Source of the DNA: JASUTC01 sp964604305
Lineage (GTDB): Bacteria; Thermotogota; Thermotogae; MWEM01
Length of the DNA: 64,000 nucleotides
Reading direction: 5' to 3'
Assembly (NCBI GenBank): GCA_964604305.1
Contig: CAZRYM010000005.1
Span: forward strand, 9,430-73,429
In this document: positions 58,701 to 64,000 of the stretch, in pieces
Layout of the letters: every line of letters starts with the position of its first letter
How positions within the stretch are numbered: position 1 is the first letter of the stretch
Notes under the pieces: generated by a model
What the model was told of the DNA's origin: nothing
Database searches by the model: none
What the model saw: only the letters and a program-made list of their open reading frames with translations
Translations under genes and position numbers: made by a program

Positions 58701-59699
58701 CTATCCCTCCTGAAACTCTTCATACTCTGCGACATGAAAGGTATTTAACTTATTATTGGTACTTTCATACCATTCACAGATGATTTTTTGGGCAAAATCC
58801 CTTTTCAAAAAACCTGCCTCAATCCTTTGACGGGCTACCGGGTTTCTGAATATGGAAGGGTTGGCTAAAACTTTCAATTTTAAGGGAGATTGAACCAGTA
58901 CGACTTTATCAATTGAGTTTATATTTGATAATCTTTCTACAATTTTATCTGTTATTGCCTTTGCAGGTAACGGGTTGATATTGATCAAGGCAATATTTGA
59001 ACTGAGAGGGCCGATAATCTTTACGTTTGCCAAAAGAGCGTTGAATGAGGCCCCTTCTAGAATATCCAATAGAATTTCATTGGATAGGCATACACTATGG
59101 CCATGATATTCAGGAACGATTAGCATTTTAAGCAAATGCTTTGCCTTACACCCCTCACGATGAACAGATTCTCCTATTTTAACTCTGGATTCATCGACAT
59201 CATAGTAAGACAAAATTGATCTGATTTCATCTTTGCCAAGTTCTAAAAAAGGGGCATAAACACGATTCATGAGCTTAAAACCATATTCTCCCCAACTGTC
59301 CGATAAATTTGCTCCCGTTGCAATTAATAAATCTCTGTCTTTGGCGAGAATTTTTACCCCGGCAATTTTCACCTTTTTTGTGCACCTGTTACAAGAAGGA
59401 CCGTTTCTCAATACCTTTTCCTGAACATTTCTCATTTCCACAAAATTCAACTCGCAACCTAACTCCGACGATGTTTTTAAAACATTTTCCAAAGTTCTGG
59501 AATAGGTATAAGGCCCATAAATGACATGAACAAGTTTGACGTGGTGATTTCCCAATGCATCCGCACAGATATAAGCCAAAGCTGTGGAATCCAATCCTCC
59601 AGAAAAACCTATCATTAGCGGAAATTTATCCACACTTTCAATTATATCATCTTTGATTTTTTTCACAAGGCTTAAGGGCTTTTCCAAATTAATCAACAA
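58701..59699 (-). CDS. PP-loop ATP pyrophosphatase, LarE/ExsB-like
   Basis: The ATP-binding PP-loop is GFSGGLDSTALAY. Cysteines follow in NGPSCNRCTKKVKIAG, a CxxC like those of sulfur-inserting PP-loop enzymes, and in HREGCKAKHLLKM. IATGANLSDSWGEYGFKLMN resembles the substrate-loop region of the LarE/ExsB group. A role in sulfur transfer (for a cofactor or tRNA) is inference. I place the start at TTG 59699, six bases after AGGGGG, overlapping the galK end by 11 bases; the longer frame to 59834 runs inside galK. Confidence 0.7.
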   Translation of the reverse strand: MLINLEKPLSLVKKIKDDIIESVDKFPLMIGFSGGLDSTALAYICADALGNHHVKLVHVIYGPYTYSRTLENVLKTSSELGCELNFVEMRNVQEKVLRNGPSCNRCTKKVKIAGVKILAKDRDLLIATGANLSDSWGEYGFKLMNRVYAPFLELGKDEIRSILSYYDVDESRVKIGESVHREGCKAKHLLKMLIVPEYHGHSVCLSNEILLDILEGASFNALLANVKIIGPLSSNIALININPLPAKAITDKIVERLSNINSIDKVVLVQSPLKLKVLANPSIFRNPVARQRIEAGFLKRDFAQKIICEWYESTNNKLNTFHVAEYEEFQEG

Positions 59700-60768
59700 T
59701 ACAAGCCCCCTGAGAGGGATTGACCTGGTAAAAATCGAATTCAGTTTGAAATCTTTTCTTGTAAGCTGTATTGAGTTCTCTGAATGTAGCAGCAGTAATA
59801 CCTTTTTCAGCCAGGAAAATAATACTGCCTCCAAACCCCCCTCCCATTATTCTTGCCCCATAAACAAATGGCATTTCATTTATGGCATCAACTAAAAAAT
59901 CAATTTCCTCGCAGCTGCATTCATAATCGTCACGAAGACTGAAATGAGTAAGTGTCAATAACTCTCCTACCCGTTTATCATCTCCCGTTTCCAAAGCGGT
60001 TCGACAAGCCAGCACGCGTTCATTTTCAGTTAAAACATGTCTGGCTCGTTTATATTCAGTATCTTCCAATAAGTTTTTAAATTCATTTAGATAGTTAATA
60101 TCCAATTCTCTGAAAGAATTTTTCCCCAGCTTATTAAGAGCGCTTTCACATTGTATTCTTCGTTTGTTGTATTCTCCATCGCCCAGCGAATGATTGACAT
60201 TAGAATCTAAAATATAAAATTGAGAATCTTTTAGTTTGATTTCAACGTATTTGTAGTCCATGGTCATGGTATCGAGGAAAACAGCATGATCTTTTTTTCC
60301 CATTACTGAAATGAATTGGTCCATGATACCGCATTTAACGCCAACAAATTCGTTTTCTATTTTCTGAGCGAATTTATAAACATCCTCTTTATCAAGGGAC
60401 AAGCCAACGTGATTTGATATTGCCATGATGGTAGCGACTTCAATCGCAGCACTGCTGGATAGCCCGGCACCTATGGGTATATTTGATTCTACTTCGATTT
60501 TAAGGGGCGGGATATGTAGATTGTAAATCATGGTAAAAAAATAGAGGGTTCCCTTTATGTAATCAGTCCAATCTCCGGTTTTGGTTAGTGAATTTGTCTT
60601 GAAAGTCTTACTTCCAAATCCTTTTGACGAGATAAGATGTTGCTTCTCTTTAGAATCCGAAACATGGACATTTGTGGTTTTATCAATCGCAAATGGCAGA
60701 ATAAAACCGTCATTATAATCAACATGTTCACCGATAATATTGACCCTTCCGGGAGCTTTTGTATACAA
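59689..60768 (-). CDS. galK: Galactokinase
   Basis: GHMP kinase, phosphorylates galactose to galactose 1-phosphate. The galactokinase signature GRVNIIGEHVDYNDGFILPF is near the N-terminus, the ATP loop is IPIGAGLSSSAAIEVA, and GGGFGGSIIFL is the third GHMP motif. 359 residues. TTG 60768 with GGAGGTG seven bases upstream. No galT or galE is beside it, unlike common gal operons. Confidence 0.95.
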   Translation of the reverse strand: MYTKAPGRVNIIGEHVDYNDGFILPFAIDKTTNVHVSDSKEKQHLISSKGFGSKTFKTNSLTKTGDWTDYIKGTLYFFTMIYNLHIPPLKIEVESNIPIGAGLSSSAAIEVATIMAISNHVGLSLDKEDVYKFAQKIENEFVGVKCGIMDQFISVMGKKDHAVFLDTMTMDYKYVEIKLKDSQFYILDSNVNHSLGDGEYNKRRIQCESALNKLGKNSFRELDINYLNEFKNLLEDTEYKRARHVLTENERVLACRTALETGDDKRVGELLTLTHFSLRDDYECSCEEIDFLVDAINEMPFVYGARIMGGGFGGSIIFLAEKGITAATFRELNTAYKKRFQTEFDFYQVNPSQGACIVD

Positions 60769-60799
60769 AAAAACACCTCCTGTTTGTTCTATCTATTCA

Positions 60800-60808
60800 A
60801 TTTTACCA
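60800..60808 (-). promoter_or_regulatory. Extended -10 for galK (weak)
   Basis: On the minus strand TGGTAAAAT, with no good -35, 31 bases upstream of the galK start codon. Confidence 0.35.
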
Positions 60809-60852
60809 TGAATTCAGCACCAGAGGAAGTAAACGGAATTTGATAATTAAGA

Positions 60853-60893
60853 TTAAAAGAGAATTTGGCAGAAATAAAATTGCCCGGATTCTC
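60853..60893 (-). terminator. Hairpin at the end of the CAP gene
   Basis: On the minus strand GAGAAT pairs with ATTCTC, and inside it GGCA pairs with TGCC; TTTTAAT follows. The stem includes the last codons of the CAP gene. It may be a weak terminator before galK. Confidence 0.45.
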
Positions 60894-61335
60894 CCTGACC
60901 AATGCCAATAGCGGTATATTGACAATTTTTTAACAGATTGAAACGATGGAACGGACTGGCAACAAATAATTCAAAGGCCTTTTTGGCAGGGTCAATGCAT
61001 ATTTGAAAATAACAGCAGTTTTCTACTACTGAAACAAAACCAAAAGAGTTGTTTTGAGTTAAAGATTCCTGTTTAACATATTCCATAATCAGATTTGCCC
61101 TGATATTAAATCCTCTGTGTGCAAGATATTTATCCTTTGAAGCCTGATTGTTAGCGTGTTCTTGAGCAATAAATGAATACATTTGTTCGAGGTCTTCCAG
61201 CCCATTTTCTCTTCTGTAATTATTGACATATAAAAGAAAACGGCTGCGAACCTCTTCCAAGGTGAGTGTTTTCTCCATTCCGAATAGAGTTGAAAAGAGG
61301 CAAAGAAAAAGACAAAAGAAAACGAAAAGTCTCAT
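60853..61335 (-). CDS. Secreted CAP/SCP-domain protein
   Basis: A signal peptide (LFVFFCLFLCLFSTLFG) precedes a CAP (SCP/PR-1) domain: YVNNYRRENGLEDLEQM, EHANNQASKDKYLAHRGF and SPFHRFNLLKNCQYTAIGIG, with His positions like the CAP cavity. About 160 residues. Bacterial CAP proteins are secreted with unknown roles. ATG 61335 is preferred over GTG 61344. Confidence 0.85.
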   Translation of the reverse strand: MRLFVFFCLFLCLFSTLFGMEKTLTLEEVRSRFLLYVNNYRRENGLEDLEQMYSFIAQEHANNQASKDKYLAHRGFNIRANLIMEYVKQESLTQNNSFGFVSVVENCCYFQICIDPAKKAFELFVASPFHRFNLLKNCQYTAIGIGQGESGQFYFCQILF

Positions 61336-61368
61336 TGATATCACGGCCTTTAAATAGCTTAATACTCA

Positions 61369-63678
61369 TTAATCATCTTTGACAAAACGATCGAACTCCA
61401 AAGTAAAGAAGAAAGTACTGCCCTTACCAGGGATACTCTCAACTTTTAGTGAACTACCCATATATTCCAAAAGAGAATTTGATATTGTCAATCCAAGTCC
61501 TGTTCCTCCGTATTCCCTTGTTATTGAATTGTCTGCTTGTGTGAAAGAACGAAAAATATCCGACATTTTTTCTTTTGGAATACCGATTCCCGTATCAATA
61601 ACTGAGAATTTGCATTGAATTGTCTCTTCGCTTTGTGAAATCAATTTGATTTCGAGTAAAACAGACCCTTTTGAAGTAAATTTCACTGCATTACTTAACA
61701 AATTACTGATGACCTGACTGATCCTTAAAGGGTCAGAATAAACAGAGGCTTTTTGCGTTTCGTCTATGTTGTAATTTAATGTAATACCTTTTTCATTTGC
61801 AAACGGCTCAATCATTTTTAAAGAATTACGTGCCACTTTATCAATGTCGGTGTAAACATGCTCAATCTCAAGTCGTCCGGCCTCAATTTTCGAAAAGTCA
61901 AGGATATCACTTATGATTTGTAAGAGACTCTTTCCTGAATAGCGTATGTATTCAACATATTTTTTCTGTTCATCTCCTAAATAGGTATTTTGAAGGATTT
62001 CTGAAAAGCCGATAATACCATTAAGGGGGGTCCTCAGTTCATGGCTCATGTTTGCCAAAAATTCAGATTTCGCTGTATTGGCGGCATTTGCCCTTTTTTC
62101 GCTTTCACGAAGTTTTTGTTCATACAAACGCCTTTGAGTAATATCGTTAATGGTAACAACTGTTTTTCCGTCTGAGAGGAAATTAAAGCGAAATTCCACC
62201 TCTCTTTCCTCTCCGTTTGCAGTAATAATCTTCAAGTCCCTTTCAATTTTCTCTTGATTTTCAACGTTTTTTATCATTGAAAGAATGTCCCTTTTATTAT
62301 CTTGTGACACTTTAATCATTTCAAACCAGTGATCAATATTTTGAATTTCCTCCTCAAGATAGCCAGTGATCTTTGTGTTTTCTGAATTCATCAACAGCAG
62401 CTTTCCCGAATGATCCCAAATTTGAATACCGATGAGGACGTTTTCAAAAAGAGCGTTTAGCAACTCTTTTTCTTTGGACAAAAGCATAAGATTGTTCTCA
62501 GCTTCGTCATTCATCGCCTCCAGTAACATATTCGTGCTGGTTAATTCTTCATTTAGAGCGGACAGTTCGTTTTCAGCTGCTTCCTTTTGTATAAATGTCT
62601 CTTCAGCTTGGGAGAGCATTTGATTAATCGTTTTCACAAGTAAGCTGAATTCACTGGGATAATCGTATGCCAAACGCTGATGAAAATCATCCTGGAAATC
62701 CAGTCCGTTGATTTCTGTCTTCAATTCCTCCAGAGGATGAACAACATGTTGGTTCAGTAATCGGTAAATAACAATTGCGATGAGTATAGTTGTTATCATC
62801 ATGATGAGAGAAAATATGAGAGCTCTGTTAAAAAGATACTGTAAATCGCTTGAAGGTATAAAACTAAAAAGGTACAAATTCAAATCCTCATTCCTTTTGA
62901 AACTGATAAAACCGGTTTGATTGCCAATGGTTGTTTCGTAGAAATTCTTTTGTGAAGATTGAACGGTTTGAAACATTTGGTTATAAAGGGGGTTATTATA
63001 ATTGATATCAAGGATATCGAAATTCGTAAAATCAGGATGGGCGATGATGTTCCCGTCGAAATCCATGAGAAAAACGAAACCGTGTTCACTGGGTTCGATT
63101 TGAGAGATTTGCTGAATGAGTGTTTTCACTGAAACATCCCCACTTATCACTGCGTTAACTTCAGAATGCACAACAGGATAAGAAATAGAAATGATCATGT
63201 CGTCACGGCTTGCGTTGAGAAAAATATTTGTATAGGCCAGTTTGTTTTTTTCAATGGCATTGATATACCAAGGTCTGGCAGTTAGCTGAAAACCCTCATA
63301 AGGTTCCCAACCACTGGCATTGATCATTTTGTTGTTTTGATCGCCATAATAGATTGAAGAGAAAAAATCACTTTCAGTTAAAAATATTTCCATGATGGAT
63401 AATTTATCCCCATCGGTGTAATTCTTCTCGGAAAACAATACGGCAATATCCTTGATTGTTGAGCTGTTTTTGTATAACCAGGAGGTAATTTTGGCATTAA
63501 TGGATTCAACGATGCTGTTGCCTTTCTCCCTGGCTGTTTCTGATACAGCTTGATAGGTATATTGATAATGCGGGAAGAAAAATAAAACAAAAATAATGAT
63601 GACTAAGATAATCATAAGTTTGAGTTTATGGTGTATGGTTGACTTTCTTAGATCATTGATCATTGAACGGATGGACAA
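61369..63678 (-). CDS. Membrane sensor histidine kinase with Cache-like and PAS domains
   Basis: A 769-residue kinase. A membrane segment (about 19-38) precedes a Cache-like extracytoplasmic sensor (about 40-280, with GWEPYEGFQLTARPWYINAI), a second segment near 285-310, a HAMP-like linker, a coiled coil, a PAS domain (about 405-520), HisKA with His546 in MSHELRTPLNGIIGF, and HATPase with NLLSNAVKFT, DTGIGIP and GGTGLGL. No receiver or phosphotransfer domain follows, so it is not a hybrid. TTG 63678 is behind AGGGGG; ATG 63663 is a second choice. No response regulator is adjacent. Confidence 0.92.
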   Translation of the reverse strand: MSIRSMINDLRKSTIHHKLKLMIILVIIIFVLFFFPHYQYTYQAVSETAREKGNSIVESINAKITSWLYKNSSTIKDIAVLFSEKNYTDGDKLSIMEIFLTESDFFSSIYYGDQNNKMINASGWEPYEGFQLTARPWYINAIEKNKLAYTNIFLNASRDDMIISISYPVVHSEVNAVISGDVSVKTLIQQISQIEPSEHGFVFLMDFDGNIIAHPDFTNFDILDINYNNPLYNQMFQTVQSSQKNFYETTIGNQTGFISFKRNEDLNLYLFSFIPSSDLQYLFNRALIFSLIMMITTILIAIVIYRLLNQHVVHPLEELKTEINGLDFQDDFHQRLAYDYPSEFSLLVKTINQMLSQAEETFIQKEAAENELSALNEELTSTNMLLEAMNDEAENNLMLLSKEKELLNALFENVLIGIQIWDHSGKLLLMNSENTKITGYLEEEIQNIDHWFEMIKVSQDNKRDILSMIKNVENQEKIERDLKIITANGEEREVEFRFNFLSDGKTVVTINDITQRRLYEQKLRESEKRANAANTAKSEFLANMSHELRTPLNGIIGFSEILQNTYLGDEQKKYVEYIRYSGKSLLQIISDILDFSKIEAGRLEIEHVYTDIDKVARNSLKMIEPFANEKGITLNYNIDETQKASVYSDPLRISQVISNLLSNAVKFTSKGSVLLEIKLISQSEETIQCKFSVIDTGIGIPKEKMSDIFRSFTQADNSITREYGGTGLGLTISNSLLEYMGSSLKVESIPGKGSTFFFTLEFDRFVKDD

Positions 63679-63767
63679 GGAGAACCCCCTTTAATGATAC
63701 TTAGAGAAAAAGTCATATGCTTGATGGTTTTTTACCTTTTTCTGCCTTAGAAAAGACTTTTAGCGAT

Positions 63768-63796
63768 ATTATAGCATTAATCATATTTTTTTTGAA
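63768..63796 (-). promoter_or_regulatory. Promoter of the large sensor kinase
   Basis: On the minus strand: TTCAAA (63791-63796), 17 bases, TATAAT (63768-63773), about 90 bases upstream of the start. Confidence 0.45.
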
Positions 63797-63935
63797 GATT
63801 TTCCGCCTTTTAATTCGATTAGTCAGTTTTGAAAAGAACTATGAATCGAAGAAGGATTGGTCTAAATGACATCCAAAATGAATATATCGAAATCTATTCC
63901 AAATTCGAACTTCACTATATTGTAACTATTCGCAG

Positions 63936-63964
63936 TTGACAAAGCGAAAACAAATCTATATAAT
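63936..63964 (+). promoter_or_regulatory. Consensus promoter at window end
   Basis: TTGACA (63936-63941), exactly 17 bases, TATAAT (63959-63964). This is a perfect sigma-A promoter of the kind that drives stable RNAs here, as with the tRNA-Ser gene. Confidence 0.85.
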
Positions 63965-63988
63965 AGCACTGGTTTTTATGAAGTGAGA

Positions 63989-64000
63989 GCCAGTTTAGCT
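63989..64000 (+). tRNA. Possible 5' end of a tRNA gene (truncated by window)
   Basis: The last bases, GCCAGTTTAGCT, could be a seven-base acceptor strand followed by TA and the start of a D-arm (GCTC). They lie 24 bases after a perfect promoter. Only 12 bases are available, so the call is tentative. Confidence 0.35.

Larger units (their letters stand above)
63679..64000. other. Intergenic end of window, two outward-facing promoters
   Basis: No convincing protein gene. It holds a left-facing promoter for the large kinase (63768-63796), a consensus right-facing promoter (63936-63964), and the possible start of a tRNA gene at the very end. Short plus-strand ATG frames at 63841 and 63867 lack support. 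Confidence 0.6.

Noticed and set aside
59700..59834. 45-residue N-terminal extension of the PP-loop protein
   Set aside because: It lies within galK in another frame and precedes a better start with AGGGGG, so it is not part of the protein.
63841..63940. Short plus-strand frames of 19 and 32 codons (ATG near 63867 and 63841)
   Set aside because: No good binding site for the longer, no similarity to anything, and the region ends in a promoter for a downstream gene.
1..64000. Prophage, insertion sequences, CRISPR arrays, rRNA operon
   Set aside because: I found no transposase, integrase, phage structural gene, regularly spaced repeat or rRNA sequence on reading through the window.

Overview
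The window looks like the chromosome of a moderately AT-rich bacterium of the Thermotogota. This is inferred from gene content and order, since no rRNA gene is present. The pointers are: rplU-prp-rpmA-rplM-rpsI beside dnaG-rpoD; fliG-fliH-fliI without fliF; rapZ-yvcK-whiA; yceD-rpmF; a GH57 amylase-type enzyme; RNase G and RNase Y together; and frequent TTG/GTG starts behind GGAGG-type ribosome binding sites. I see no phage, insertion sequence or CRISPR array. A low-GC Firmicute is the main alternative, but the gene set shows no sporulation genes.

Layout. 1-13762 (+): end of an unrecognised gene, hpf, RNase G, a GH57 glucanotransferase, then a tightly packed run of pnp, an M16 peptidase, two tandem HD-GYP proteins, a type I phosphodiesterase, a fusion of a ribosomal-protein-L9-like domain to a NYN/Zc3h12a-like nuclease, and a PAS histidine kinase. 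13763-14281 is a gap with a consensus minus-strand promoter. 14282-16119 holds an MFS transporter facing two tandem 36-residue genes (minus strand) that resemble each other and lie downstream of a GGDEF gene. 16120-28858 (-): the GGDEF protein, a DUF2089/DUF4097 operon, radical SAM, thioesterase and zinc protease genes, rpoD, dnaG, a ribosomal protein cluster including the bL27-processing protease Prp, and disA. 29042-29844 (+): yceD-rpmF. 29883-33026 (-): fliG-fliH-fliI. 33311-51841 (+): a long housekeeping series (zapA, rapZ, yvcK, whiA, nrdR, greA, lysS, glycosyltransferase, ArsB-like permease, nrnA, DUF59, minD, yjbQ, sua5, rodZ-like, DUF4416, rimO, pgsA, thpR, recA, recX, rny). 51959-54954 (+): an ABC solute-binding protein and an unusually long fused permease. 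54985-63678 (-): tRNA-Ser(GGA), an ECF sigma/anti-sigma/RseB-like set, a hydrolase, a gamma carbonic anhydrase-like protein, a PP-loop ATPase, galK, a CAP-domain secreted protein and a large membrane histidine kinase. The window ends with a consensus promoter and perhaps the first bases of a tRNA gene.

Themes. RNA turnover recurs (RNase G, PNPase, RNase Y, NrnA, the NYN fusion), as does cyclic dinucleotide signalling (one GGDEF, two HD-GYP, DisA, YvcK next to RapZ). The two items most likely to be undescribed are the L9-NYN fusion (11769-12572) and the paired 36-residue genes (15723-16029).
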